This document shows, piece after piece, positions 8,827-17,039 of a stretch of DNA of 64,000 nt. Location: the NCBI GenBank assembly GCA_944320955.1, contig CALUJL010000008.1, positions 1 to 64,000 on the forward strand. The letters run 5' to 3'. This stretch comes from an uncultured Bacteroidaceae bacterium. Lineage in GTDB: Bacteria; Bacteroidota; Bacteroidia; Bacteroidales; Bacteroidaceae. The notes below the pieces were generated by a model. The model saw nothing but the letters and a program-made list of their open reading frames with translations. It did not search any database and was not told the DNA's origin. Position 1 is the first letter of the stretch; every line of letters starts with the position of its first letter. The translations under genes were made by a program, and so were the position numbers.

Positions 8827-9873
8827 ATGAGCAACCATTTAGTGATTATGGCCGGCGGCATCGGGAGCCGTTTCTGGCCGATGAGCACACCGGAGTGCCC
8901 CAAACAGTTTATCGACGTGCTGGGCTGCGGGCGGACCCTGCTGCAACTGACGGCCGACCGTTTCCGCGGCATCTGCCCGGCGGAGCACGTGTGGGTGGTG
9001 ACTTCCGCGCGGTATGCCTCCATCGTGCGCGAGCAACTGCCGGAGGTGCCGGAGGAAAACATACTCTGCGAGCCCTGCATGCGTAATACCGCTCCCTGCG
9101 TGGCCTATGTGAGCTGGAAAATCCGCAAGAGGGACGCCGGGGCGAACATCGTGGTGGCCGCTTCCGACCACGTGGTGATGGACGTGGAGGAATTCCGGCG
9201 CGTGATTCGTGGCGCGCTGGACTTCACCGCTTCCTGCGAAGGGGCCATTCTGACCCTCGGCATGCAGCCCACACGTCCGGAGACGGGCTATGGGTACATC
9301 GAAGCCGGCGCCGCGGGCGGGGACGGGGCGATACGCCCGGTGCTTTCCTTCCGCGAGAAACCGGACCTGCCGACGGCGCAGGAATACGTAAAACAGCCTA
9401 ACTTCTACTGGAACTCCGGCATTTTCATCTGGAAGGTCGGGACGATAACCGAGGCCCTGCGCCGTTACCAGCCGGAGATAGCCGCCATCATGGATCGTCT
9501 GGAGCCTGCTTTCTACACTGCTGCGGAGCAGGCGGAGGTAGACCGCCTCTTCCCCGAGTGTCCCGCCATATCGGTGGACTACGCCGTGCTGGAGAAGGCC
9601 GACCGGATCTATGTCTTCCCCGCCTCTTTCGGCTGGAGCGATCTGGGCACGTGGGGCTCACTCTACGAGAAACTGGGCGGAAACGGGGAGAACAATGCCG
9701 TCATAGGCCGGGAGGTGAAGCTCATCGAGACGAAGAACTGCATCGTCCACGTGCCCGAGGAGCGCCGCGTCGTCATCCAGGGCTTGGACGGATACATAGT
9801 GGCTGAGAAGAACGACACGCTGCTCATCTGCCGCCTCTCCGAGGAGCAGCGCATCAAGGAATTTTCTAAGTAG
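8827..9873 (+). CDS. manC: Mannose-1-phosphate guanylyltransferase
   Basis: A 348-residue nucleotidyltransferase that makes GDP-mannose from mannose-1-phosphate and GTP in the cytoplasm. The pyrophosphorylase signature MAGGIGSRFWPMS is at residues 8-20 with the activating Lys in PKQF just after. FREKPDLP, WNSGIFIWK, SVDYAVLEK and FGWSDLGTWGS are the family's sugar-binding and metal-binding motifs. It is the short form without the C-terminal phosphomannose isomerase domain. GDP-mannose and GDP-fucose feed surface glycans and protein O-glycans in Bacteroidales. Confidence 0.94.
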   Translation: MSNHLVIMAGGIGSRFWPMSTPECPKQFIDVLGCGRTLLQLTADRFRGICPAEHVWVVTSARYASIVREQLPEVPEENILCEPCMRNTAPCVAYVSWKIRKRDAGANIVVAASDHVVMDVEEFRRVIRGALDFTASCEGAILTLGMQPTRPETGYGYIEAGAAGGDGAIRPVLSFREKPDLPTAQEYVKQPNFYWNSGIFIWKVGTITEALRRYQPEIAAIMDRLEPAFYTAAEQAEVDRLFPECPAISVDYAVLEKADRIYVFPASFGWSDLGTWGSLYEKLGGNGENNAVIGREVKLIETKNCIVHVPEERRVVIQGLDGYIVAEKNDTLLICRLSEEQRIKEFSK

Positions 9874-9884
9874 TCTGCGTGCCG

Positions 9885-11759
9885 ATGGTTACGACACTTG
9901 TGATACTCGGCGTGGCCTCCCTCTTCTTCGTCAAGGGATGGTTGCGCTCCGATGTGGTGGCGCTGTGCTCGCTGGCTGCCCTGCTCTTGTGCGGCATCCT
10001 TACGCCGGAGGAGGCCTTGGCCGGGTTTTCCAGCACGGTGGTCATCATGATGGTAGCCCTTTTCGTTGTGGGCGGGGCGGTTTTCCAGACCGGTCTGGCC
10101 AAGATGATGAGCAGCCGGCTGATGAAGCTGGCCGGCGGCAGCGAACTGGGGCTGTACCTGCTGGTGATGCTCGTCACCGGACTGATCGGCGCCTTCGTCA
10201 GCAATACGGGGACGGTGGCGCTCATGTTGCCCATCGTCGTAAGCCTGGCCACGAGCGCCGGCGTCAACCCCGCCCGGTTGCTCATGCCCTTGGCCTTTGC
10301 CAGCAGCATGGGCGGCATGATGACGCTCATCGGTACGCCGCCGAACCTCGTGATAGCCGACGCGCTGGAGCATGCCGGCTACGAGCGGCTCACGTTTTTT
10401 TCCTTCACCCCCGTGGGCATCATCTGCCTGCTGGTGGGCATCGTGGCGCTCTATCCGCTGGTCCGCCTGTTTCTCTCCGGGCGGCAGGACGAGGGCGGCA
10501 GCGGGCGGCGGCGCCACAAGTCGCTGCGCGAACTGGTGGAGGAGTATGGGCTGGACCGTGACCTGTGGCTGCTGAAGATAACCGATGGTTCTCCGGCCGC
10601 GGGGCACGCTGTGCCGGAGCTCGACGTGCAGCGCCGCTACGGGCTGACGGTGCTCGAAGTGCGCCGCGTGCGCGGCGGGCTGAAGTCGGCCCTCCTGGGG
10701 AAAGACGTATATCAGGAGATTGCCCTGTCCCAAACCCGCCTGCAGCCGGGCGATCTGCTCTACGTCAGCGGACGTGCCGGGCAGGTGCGCAGTTTTGCAA
10801 CAGCAATGCGGCTGGAGGTCGTGGCCGATGCCGACTCCCCGAAGGACGGGCAGAAAGCCGACAGCGCCGGGATGGGGTTCTACAAAATCGGCGTGGCCGA
10901 ACTGCTGCTCATGCCTACCTCGCGCCTGCAGAACTGCACTGTACGCGACTCGCGCTTCCGCGAGAAATACCGGGTCAATGTGCTCGGCGTGCAGCACAAG
11001 CAGGAGTACCGGCTCGAAGGCCTGGCCGACGTGAAGCTCCATGCCGGCGACCGCATCCTCGTGCAGGGCTCTTGGGAGCACATAGCCCGCCTGACCGAAG
11101 AACAGGGCGAGTGGGTCGTCCTGGGCCAGCCGCTGGAGGAGGCCGCCCGCGTGACGCTTGACTACAAGGCCCCCGTGGCGGCGCTCATCATGCTGGCCAT
11201 GGTGGTCTGCATGATGTTTGATTCCATCCCCGTGGCGCCCGTCACGGCAGCCATCGTGGCCGCTCTGCTGATGGTGCTCACCGGCTGCCTGCGCAACGTG
11301 GAGGCCGCTTATAAAACCATCAACTGGGAGAGCATCATGCTCATAGCCGCCATGTTGCCCATGTCGAAGGCTTTGGAGAAAACGGGCGCATCGGAGTGGG
11401 TATCCTCCCATCTGGTCAGCGGATTGGGCGACTTGGGCCCGCTCTGGCTCTTGGCCGGAATCTATTTCACCACCTCCCTGCTCACACTCTTCATCAGCAA
11501 TACGGCCACTGCCGTGCTCCTCGCACCCATTGCCCTGAGCGCGGCGCAGCAGGTGGGCGCCAGTCCGTTGCCTTTCCTCTTCGCCGTGACCATAGCGGCC
11601 AGCATGTGTTTTGCCTCGCCTTTCTCCACGCCGCCGAATGCGCTGGTCATGCCGGCCGGAGGCTACCGCTTTTCCGATTATGTGAAGGTGGGCCTTCCGC
11701 TCCAAGTGGTCATGGGCGTAGCCATGGTGCTCCTGCTGCCGCTTCTCTTCCCTTTCTGA
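9885..11759 (+). CDS. SLC13/DASS-family permease with two RCK-C domains
   Basis: A 624-residue transporter. Hydrophobic halves flank two central TrkA-C (RCK-C) regulatory domains (about residues 205-310 and 335-415). The first half has the paired motifs SNTGTVALMLP and GTPPNLVIA; the second half has SNTATAVLLAP and FSTPPNALV, the substrate- and sodium-binding hairpins of the DASS/ArsB-like fold. The substrate may be a dicarboxylate, sulfate or another anion; sequence does not decide. An in-frame GTG lies two codons upstream, but the ATG at 9885 is preferred. It is twelve bases after manC and probably cotranscribed. Confidence 0.88.
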   Translation: MVTTLVILGVASLFFVKGWLRSDVVALCSLAALLLCGILTPEEALAGFSSTVVIMMVALFVVGGAVFQTGLAKMMSSRLMKLAGGSELGLYLLVMLVTGLIGAFVSNTGTVALMLPIVVSLATSAGVNPARLLMPLAFASSMGGMMTLIGTPPNLVIADALEHAGYERLTFFSFTPVGIICLLVGIVALYPLVRLFLSGRQDEGGSGRRRHKSLRELVEEYGLDRDLWLLKITDGSPAAGHAVPELDVQRRYGLTVLEVRRVRGGLKSALLGKDVYQEIALSQTRLQPGDLLYVSGRAGQVRSFATAMRLEVVADADSPKDGQKADSAGMGFYKIGVAELLLMPTSRLQNCTVRDSRFREKYRVNVLGVQHKQEYRLEGLADVKLHAGDRILVQGSWEHIARLTEEQGEWVVLGQPLEEAARVTLDYKAPVAALIMLAMVVCMMFDSIPVAPVTAAIVAALLMVLTGCLRNVEAAYKTINWESIMLIAAMLPMSKALEKTGASEWVSSHLVSGLGDLGPLWLLAGIYFTTSLLTLFISNTATAVLLAPIALSAAQQVGASPLPFLFAVTIAASMCFASPFSTPPNALVMPAGGYRFSDYVKVGLPLQVVMGVAMVLLLPLLFPF

Positions 11760-11792
11760 AGGAAGAGCGGTAGGGACAGGAAGACAAGAAAG

Positions 11793-11852
11793 AGGGCAGG
11801 GCTTTTCTCGGAGAACACTCGTATGTTTCCGGAAAAAGCCCTGTCCTTTTTT
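11793..11852. terminator. Terminator between convergent genes
   Basis: GGGCAGGGCTTTTCTCGG (11794-11811) pairs imperfectly with CCGGAAAAAGCCCTGTCC (11829-11846), followed by TTTTTTC. It ends the SLC13 transcript and probably the cupin transcript from the other side. The two arms resemble units of the 22-bp intergenic repeat family. Confidence 0.75.
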
Positions 11853-11875
11853 CTGTTTCTTGCCGCACGGGGCGT

Positions 11876-12325
11876 TTACCACTTTACCGGATCGGTGAGA
11901 ATCACCCCGTCGGCGGCGTCTTCGGCGGTGAAGGTCGCGCCGCGGTATTGTACGCAGAGCATGACGAGCGGTTCCGTCCCGTTGTTGCGCACGGAGCGCC
12001 GTCCGTCCGGGGCCACGCGTACTACGCTGCCTTCCTCTATGGGGAACGTTTGGCCGTCTACCTGGAATTCACCCTTTCCCGAAAGGAAGAAGTAGAGTTC
12101 TTCGTGGGTCTTGTGCGTGTGGAGGAAGCCCGTCTCCGTGCCGGGACGGAATACTTGGAAGGAAAATTCGCCTCCCGTGGCGCCTACGGCTGCCCCGCCG
12201 AAGACTTTGCCCGTGATTTTCGTGTCGGGGCCGAGTGTGAGTTCGTAGTCCGAGAGTCCGCTGAGTTTGCCTACGCAGGCGGCGCTGAAGTTTTGGCCTG
12301 CCGCGATTTGTTCGATTTGTTTCAT
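11876..12325 (-). CDS. Cupin domain protein
   Basis: A 149-residue single-domain cupin. Metal-ligand motif 1 reads GFLHTHKTHEELYFFLSGKG (HxH...E spacing) and motif 2 includes PDGRRSVRNNG, where the usual His is replaced by Arg, so metal binding may be altered. No export signal. It is transcribed away from an HxlR-family regulator, a common arrangement in which the regulator controls the neighbouring enzyme. The substrate cannot be told from sequence; small cupins include isomerases, dioxygenases and sensors. Confidence 0.85.
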   Translation of the reverse strand: MKQIEQIAAGQNFSAACVGKLSGLSDYELTLGPDTKITGKVFGGAAVGATGGEFSFQVFRPGTETGFLHTHKTHEELYFFLSGKGEFQVDGQTFPIEEGSVVRVAPDGRRSVRNNGTEPLVMLCVQYRGATFTAEDAADGVILTDPVKW

Positions 12326-12359
12326 AGGATGGTTGTTTAGAGGTTCGTATTGACGGTTG

Positions 12360-12390
12360 CAAAGGTGGAGCTTTCCTGATAGCCTTGCAA
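12360..12390 (-). promoter_or_regulatory. Promoter for the cupin gene
   Basis: On the minus strand TTG (12388-12390) and CACCTTTG (12360-12367, one mismatch to TAnnTTTG) are separated by 20 bp. The transcript would start near 12353 and leave a leader of about 28 bases. Confidence 0.6.
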
Positions 12391-12392
12391 GA

Positions 12393-12420
12393 AGTTACCC
12401 GTGGCGCCAATAGTTACCCG
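12393..12420. promoter_or_regulatory. Candidate operator: AGTTACCCG direct repeat
   Basis: AGTTACCCG occurs at 12393-12401 and 12412-12420, 19 bp apart, with the palindrome GGCGCC between them. The pair abuts the -33 element of the cupin promoter on its upstream side. The neighbouring HxlR-type protein is the obvious candidate to bind here, though HxlR sites are not always direct repeats. Confidence 0.45.
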
Positions 12421-12539
12421 CTACTCGCTTTTGTAGGAAATCAGTCGTTTGCCGCAGAATTAAAAAATGCTAAATCCCTATCGGGTGGAGTTGCATGCGG
12501 AAAGCGAGGATGACAGAGACGAATCCGGTAGAAAATGGC

Positions 12540-12547
12540 TAACTTTG
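12540..12547 (+). promoter_or_regulatory. Predicted -7 element for the HxlR gene
   Basis: TAACTTTG matches TAnnTTTG and ends 12 bases before the preferred ATG (12560), giving an almost leaderless transcript. No TTG is seen at -33. Confidence 0.45.
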
Positions 12548-12559
12548 CGGAAAAAGTAT

Positions 12560-12961
12560 ATGCGGAAAAGGGAAAAGTACGGATCAATCGTGGAGATGTG
12601 CCCGGTGCGGGGCGTAGTGGCCCGCTTCGGTGACAAATGGTCGCTGCTTGTACTCCTGCTGCTGGAGGAGCATGATGTGCTCCGTTTCGGCGAGCTGGGG
12701 CGCGAGATACCTGACGTTTCCTCGCGTGTCCTCTCCTCCACGCTCCGGCGGCTGGAAGCGGACGGCTTGGTGCGGCGCACGGTTTATCCCCAAGTGCCTC
12801 CCCGAGTGGAGTACTGCCTTACGCCAATGGGCTGTTCGCTCATCCCGCTGATTCGGCAACTGACGGACTGGGCGCTGGAAAACATGGCATCCATTGTGGC
12901 CCACCGCCGACGGTTTGAGGAGGAGGGAGAGCCGCTCCCGTCCGCTGGTGGGGCGGAATAG
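12560..12961 (+). CDS. HxlR family transcriptional regulator
   Basis: A 133-residue winged helix-turn-helix protein of the HxlR/HypR type, which bind DNA as dimers and often respond to reactive aldehydes or quinones through a conserved N-terminal Cys. Here that Cys is in CPVRGVVARFGDKW, followed by the HTH (FGELGREIPDVSSRVLSSTL) and wing (GLVRRTVYPQVPPRVEY). The ATG at 12560 is preferred over an ATG 31 codons upstream because the upstream part is not family-like and a -7 promoter element lies at 12540. It probably regulates the divergent cupin gene. Confidence 0.88.
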   Translation: MRKREKYGSIVEMCPVRGVVARFGDKWSLLVLLLLEEHDVLRFGELGREIPDVSSRVLSSTLRRLEADGLVRRTVYPQVPPRVEYCLTPMGCSLIPLIRQLTDWALENMASIVAHRRRFEEEGEPLPSAGGAE

Positions 12962-13072
12962 TGGTGTGGCCGGATACCTCTTTTTTATTTTAGAGCTTTT
13001 ATACACACTCCAATGGTAGGGAACGGAGGTGGTGGCTTGCTTTTATAGCTAGACGATAACGGCAAAATGAAA

Positions 13073-13106
13073 CACGCCGCAGGCTGAAGATTCAGCCTGC
13101 GGCGTG
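13073..13106. terminator. Terminator hairpin between convergent genes
   Basis: CACGCCGCAGGCTGAA (13073-13088) and its perfect 16-bp complement (13091-13106) enclose a two-base gap. It lies 32 bases beyond the stop of the ppiD-like gene and also downstream of the HxlR gene, so it may act for both. Confidence 0.8.
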
Positions 13107-13137
13107 CTGGTGTGGGATAAGGATGATTCCCTTTTCT

Positions 13138-15276
13138 TTAGAAGTAGAGGTAGCGCTTGTCTTTGACCTCGGATTGGATGAGGAGGTCTTGCATGAACCG
13201 GGACACAGCCTGCATCTGCTGGCTCCGGAGGCGTTGGCGCTCGGCGTTGGCATCGTACTTCTCGGCAGTCTTCTCTTTCTCTACAAGGGAGAGGAGGTAA
13301 ACTCCGCCGTTACCCTTGACGGGGGCTGTGAGTTTGCCCTGCGTAGCGGTTTGGGCATAGGCGCTCAGGACGGGTTCGCTGCTGCGGGTAAGAGAAACAT
13401 AGGCGGGCATGGAGAAGTTGACGTGGAGCAGGGAGTCGGTCTGTACGCCGGAGATGTTCTGGCAAGCGGCCATGGTAGCCGGATTGGCTTTCCGTATGTC
13501 AGCCATGATGTGCTCGGCTTTTTTCTCCCGGATGGCTTCGGGGCGGAGTTGCTCTTTTACTTTCTCGAAGGGGAGGTAGCCCTCGGGGTTGATACCGGTG
13601 AGGGCCAGGACGAGCAGGTGGTCGTTGGCTCCGCATTCGTAGAGGGGGGAGATGTCGCCCACTTCGGCTTCGAAGGCCCAGCGCAGGGCTTCGTGGCTGC
13701 CCTGGAGGCGGCCGATGTAGTATTCATTGCTGTAGAGGGCATCGCGGCGCTGGAGGAGGAAACCGCTTTTGGCTGCGTTGGCCGTGAATTGCTCAAGGGT
13801 GGAGTTCTGGCTGAGGAAAGCGGAGAGCTTGTTGTAGGCCTGGCTGTAGGTCTCTTTGCTGAAGGTGGCGGTGCGCTTGACGAGGGCCACTTTGTATTTC
13901 TCCACGGGGGCGCGTTTCTCCTGGACTTGCACGATGAGGCGTCCGCCGGGTATCTCAAGGTTGCGGATCTCGCCGGAATTCATGTTGAAGACGGTGGAGA
14001 AAAGCTGTTCGCTGGTGGCATCGAGCATGGGGGCGTTCTCGTAATTGGCAGAGGTGAGCCATTGTCCTTCTTCGATGCCTCCGTATTTTTTCACCATGTC
14101 GGCAAACTGGGCTCCTCCCTGAAGGGCGGTGTAGATACTGTCGGCCACTTTCTGGGCTTCTTCGAGGGTCGCACGGCTCACGGGTATCTGGCGGAACTTG
14201 ATGCTGTCGGCCTGAGTGGTGGAACCGAGGTAGGTGAATGTGTTGAAGGTATTGTCCAGCGAGTTATAATAAGTGGGTACGGTCTGGCCTGCGGTAGCGG
14301 TGGTAAGACGGTCTTGTACGTCGCGGGGAAGGGAGGCTTTGGTCTGATAGAGATTGTAGAAGTTGGTTTCGCTCTCGGCGTCCATTACGATGGTTTTGTA
14401 GTCGCCGCCTTTCTCGAGGAGGGCTTGGGCTTCTTGCACTTCCTTCTCTATGGCAGCACGGTCTTCGGCTGAGGCTTTGACCGGAACGGAAATGTATTGT
14501 ATGTCGCGCGTCTCAACCCACTGGCGGTAGTTCTCTTTCTTTTGGTCGTAGAGTGCTTTGAGTTCGGCATCGCTGACGTTGACTACACTGTCGGGGAGTG
14601 TGGAGTAGGGGATGGCGGCTATCTGGAAATCGGCCGTGTTGGAGCGATTGGCAAAGTTGGCTTCGAGTTCGAGCTTGTTGCTGAGCACGCTGCCGGAGAT
14701 GAGCTGCTGGTATTTTTCGGCCAGACGGCTTTGACGCAGGGTGCGCTCCTGGTGCATCCAATAGTTGTAGAGCCGGTCGTATTGTTCTTGGTATTCGGCA
14801 GGAATCTGGTTGCGGTCGAGTTTTTCGTACTCGGTGAGGAACTTCTGAAGGGCATCCTTGTCGAAGAGTCCGGTTTTCTCATTGATGAAAGGTGTCTGGC
14901 GCAGGATGGGATGGGTGCCTTCTGTGAGGATGGACTGCAGTTCGGCATCGCTCACTGTAAGGCCGAGGCGCTCGGCTTCGTGGGCAACGATTTGGTTGTT
15001 CACATAGTTCTGCCAGACTTGGTCTCTGAGGAGGGTGGCCTGTTCGTCAGTGAGGTTGGTACCTTGGGTGAATTCTATTACGTCGGTGTATTCTTCTACC
15101 ATTTGCTGGTATTCGAGTGCGGAGAGCTTTTCTCCATAGATTTCGCCGACTTCGGCTGAACGGTTTACTGCGCTCATTCCGTTGAATGCATCTCCTGCGA
15201 TGAAAGCCAGGAGGGCCGCGCCTACTACGATGACGATCAGGGGGCCTTTGCTTCGGATTTTTCCTAATGTTGCCAT
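13138..15276 (-). CDS. ppiD: PpiD/SurA-like peptidylprolyl isomerase, membrane anchored
   Basis: A 712-residue periplasmic folding factor. One N-terminal membrane anchor (about residues 11-29, LIVIVVGAALLAFIAGDAF) is followed by a SurA-N/PpiD-like helical chaperone region (residues 40-240) and a parvulin-like domain around 350-460. Bacteroidetes PpiD homologues assist outer membrane protein folding. It is the last gene of the coaX-OMP-lptC-corC-ppiD block, 163 bases after the corC-like gene, so it may also have its own promoter. The symbol is by family resemblance. Confidence 0.85.
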   Translation of the reverse strand: MATLGKIRSKGPLIVIVVGAALLAFIAGDAFNGMSAVNRSAEVGEIYGEKLSALEYQQMVEEYTDVIEFTQGTNLTDEQATLLRDQVWQNYVNNQIVAHEAERLGLTVSDAELQSILTEGTHPILRQTPFINEKTGLFDKDALQKFLTEYEKLDRNQIPAEYQEQYDRLYNYWMHQERTLRQSRLAEKYQQLISGSVLSNKLELEANFANRSNTADFQIAAIPYSTLPDSVVNVSDAELKALYDQKKENYRQWVETRDIQYISVPVKASAEDRAAIEKEVQEAQALLEKGGDYKTIVMDAESETNFYNLYQTKASLPRDVQDRLTTATAGQTVPTYYNSLDNTFNTFTYLGSTTQADSIKFRQIPVSRATLEEAQKVADSIYTALQGGAQFADMVKKYGGIEEGQWLTSANYENAPMLDATSEQLFSTVFNMNSGEIRNLEIPGGRLIVQVQEKRAPVEKYKVALVKRTATFSKETYSQAYNKLSAFLSQNSTLEQFTANAAKSGFLLQRRDALYSNEYYIGRLQGSHEALRWAFEAEVGDISPLYECGANDHLLVLALTGINPEGYLPFEKVKEQLRPEAIREKKAEHIMADIRKANPATMAACQNISGVQTDSLLHVNFSMPAYVSLTRSSEPVLSAYAQTATQGKLTAPVKGNGGVYLLSLVEKEKTAEKYDANAERQRLRSQQMQAVSRFMQDLLIQSEVKDKRYLYF

Positions 15277-15438
15277 TTTCTTTTGTCTATTCTTTTTCTG
15301 TTTTGTTTTTATTCGCGTTGGCAGATGCGGATATTTACCGCATTTTGGGGGGCGAAGTTACTGAAAAATTGTCTATCTAACTTCTTTTTCGTTTAAAAAA
15401 GTGTGTCCGGGTATGAAATGGGGTGCTGGGCGGGAGGT

Positions 15439-16314
15439 TTATTGCTCTTCATCCGGGGTGCGGCTGATGCGGACCAGTTCTATTTTTTTGGCTGTCATCT
15501 TCAAGACTTTCAGCCGGTAGGGACCGATGAGGATTTCTTCGTGGAGCTTGGGGAAGCTCTGGTGGTAATGGAGTATGAGGCCTCCCAGCGTCTGGTATTC
15601 CCCGCCTTGGGAAAGAGGGAGCTGCAGGGCGAAGTCTTCATTGATTTTCTCTATCTCCAGGCGGGCGGAGAAGACGTATTCCCCTTTGGCTGTCTGCTTG
15701 GCGACGTAGCGGTCGGTGTCGTATTCGTCTTGGATGTCTCCGCAGATTTCCTCCACGAGGTCTTCGATGGAGATGATGCCGATGGTGCCGCCGAATTCGT
15801 CGACGATGACGGCGAGGCGCTTTTTCTCCTGCATGAAGAGTGTGAGCATATTTTGGGCTCCCATCGTGCCGGGGACGAAAGGCATTTTCTGGATGTGTTC
15901 GGTCCAGGGGCCTTGGGAGTGGAACATTTCTGATACGTGGATGTAGCCCAAAATGTTGTCGATGCTGCCGTCGTAGACTATCAGTTTGGAAAATCCGGTT
16001 TCTACGAAGAGGGCCGTCAGCTCTTGGCGTGTGGCTGTGCGCGGGACGCCCACTATTTCCGGCCGGGGCACCATGCAGTCGCGTACCCGGGTGTGGCTGA
16101 AGTCGAGTACGTTGCGGAAGATTTCAAGTTCTTCTTCCCGGTCTTCCTGACTATTCCCTTTCCGGTTGGCGATGAGGTGGCTGAAGTCTTTTTCCGGTAT
16201 TGTGGGGGTTGTGCCGGAGGTGCTGTATTGCCGTTTCGTCCGGATGTAAGTCAGCACGCAGAGCAGGCTGCTTGTGGCAACGGAGAGGAGGAGGATTAGA
16301 GTCTGTGTTTCCAT
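15439..16314 (-). CDS. CorC/HlyC-type CBS-pair protein
   Basis: A 291-residue protein. One N-terminal hydrophobic segment (residues 6-22) is followed by a CBS pair (about 75-195; VRDCMVPRPEIVGV, VIVDEFGGTIGIISIEDLVEE) and a C-terminal CorC_HlyC transporter-associated domain. The DUF21 membrane domain of full-length CNNM-type transporters is missing, so it matches the size and layout of E. coli CorC (about 290 residues) rather than the longer hemolysin-like proteins. Family members are linked to magnesium or cobalt efflux. It starts seven bases after lptC ends. Confidence 0.88.
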   Translation of the reverse strand: METQTLILLLSVATSSLLCVLTYIRTKRQYSTSGTTPTIPEKDFSHLIANRKGNSQEDREEELEIFRNVLDFSHTRVRDCMVPRPEIVGVPRTATRQELTALFVETGFSKLIVYDGSIDNILGYIHVSEMFHSQGPWTEHIQKMPFVPGTMGAQNMLTLFMQEKKRLAVIVDEFGGTIGIISIEDLVEEICGDIQDEYDTDRYVAKQTAKGEYVFSARLEIEKINEDFALQLPLSQGGEYQTLGGLILHYHQSFPKLHEEILIGPYRLKVLKMTAKKIELVRISRTPDEEQ

Positions 16315-16321
16315 CGGGATT

Positions 16322-17014
16322 TTAGGATTTAAGGCGGGCCGCCGGCCGGGTTGTGTCGGCCGGGGCGGCAGGTTGCGCGGAGGTTTCTCTCTCCTGCGGC
16401 GCAGTGGTGGTCTGGGTTGTGTCGGCCGGTGGCGGTGGGGGCGGTGAGGAAAGTTTCTTTTCGTCGAAAGTGACTTGCCCTTTCATTTTGTGGATGATGT
16501 ACCAGGTCATGTCCTGGTTGGACTCGAAGGAGTTACCGTCGATCACTTTGTCCGGCTGTACGATGTGTACGGGGCGGTTGGAATAGAGTTTTTTCTTGTC
16601 TTGTTCCCAAAAGAGCTGTGAGGTGTAGATTTGGTTGCCTTTGGCATTTTTTACTTTCACATGGCCGCGGAGTTCCCAGATGCGGTGGAGCGTATAATAA
16701 TAGGCTGTGTCGCACTCGATGGTGCTGATGACCTTGTATTTTCTGTCGAACTCTTCCAGTTTGAGCCCTTTTTCGAATGCCCATCGGGGCACCCGGGCGC
16801 GGTCGTACATGTCCCACTGTTTGGTGAGAATCTTATATTTTGTGATGCCGGAGTCGGAGATGTAGGAGATGATGTCACTTGTCTTGAGCACCGCTATGGA
16901 GTCCCTGTCTTTTATCGGAGGGGCGGACGAGCGTTCTGCTTCCTCGCAGGAGAAAAGCAGGGGCAGCAGGGCGGGCAACAAGAGGCTGAGCGGAAAAAGT
17001 CGGCGGAAAGGCAT
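16322..17014 (-). CDS. lptC: LPS export protein LptC, lipoprotein form
   Basis: A 230-residue protein with a signal peptide and lipobox (LLFSC, Cys23), then the LptC/OstA-like beta-jellyroll, including RGHVKVKNAKGNQIYTSQLF (the H-V-x-V-x-N lipid A transport core), then a Pro/Thr-rich tail from about residue 190. LptC passes lipopolysaccharide from the inner membrane LptBFG complex towards LptA. In Bacteroidetes it is commonly a lipoprotein, as here. It sits between an outer membrane protein gene and the corC-like gene, in an order often kept in Bacteroidales. Confidence 0.87.
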   Translation of the reverse strand: MPFRRLFPLSLLLPALLPLLFSCEEAERSSAPPIKDRDSIAVLKTSDIISYISDSGITKYKILTKQWDMYDRARVPRWAFEKGLKLEEFDRKYKVISTIECDTAYYYTLHRIWELRGHVKVKNAKGNQIYTSQLFWEQDKKKLYSNRPVHIVQPDKVIDGNSFESNQDMTWYIIHKMKGQVTFDEKKLSSPPPPPPADTTQTTTAPQERETSAQPAAPADTTRPAARLKS

Positions 17015-17039
17015 GTCGCAGGTGTGCAGGCTTGTTCTC

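Noticed and set aside
9663..11882. A 739-codon open frame on the minus strand
   Set aside because: Antisense to the SLC13-type transporter, which has canonical motifs. The product is His/Gln/Gly-rich and unlike any protein family.
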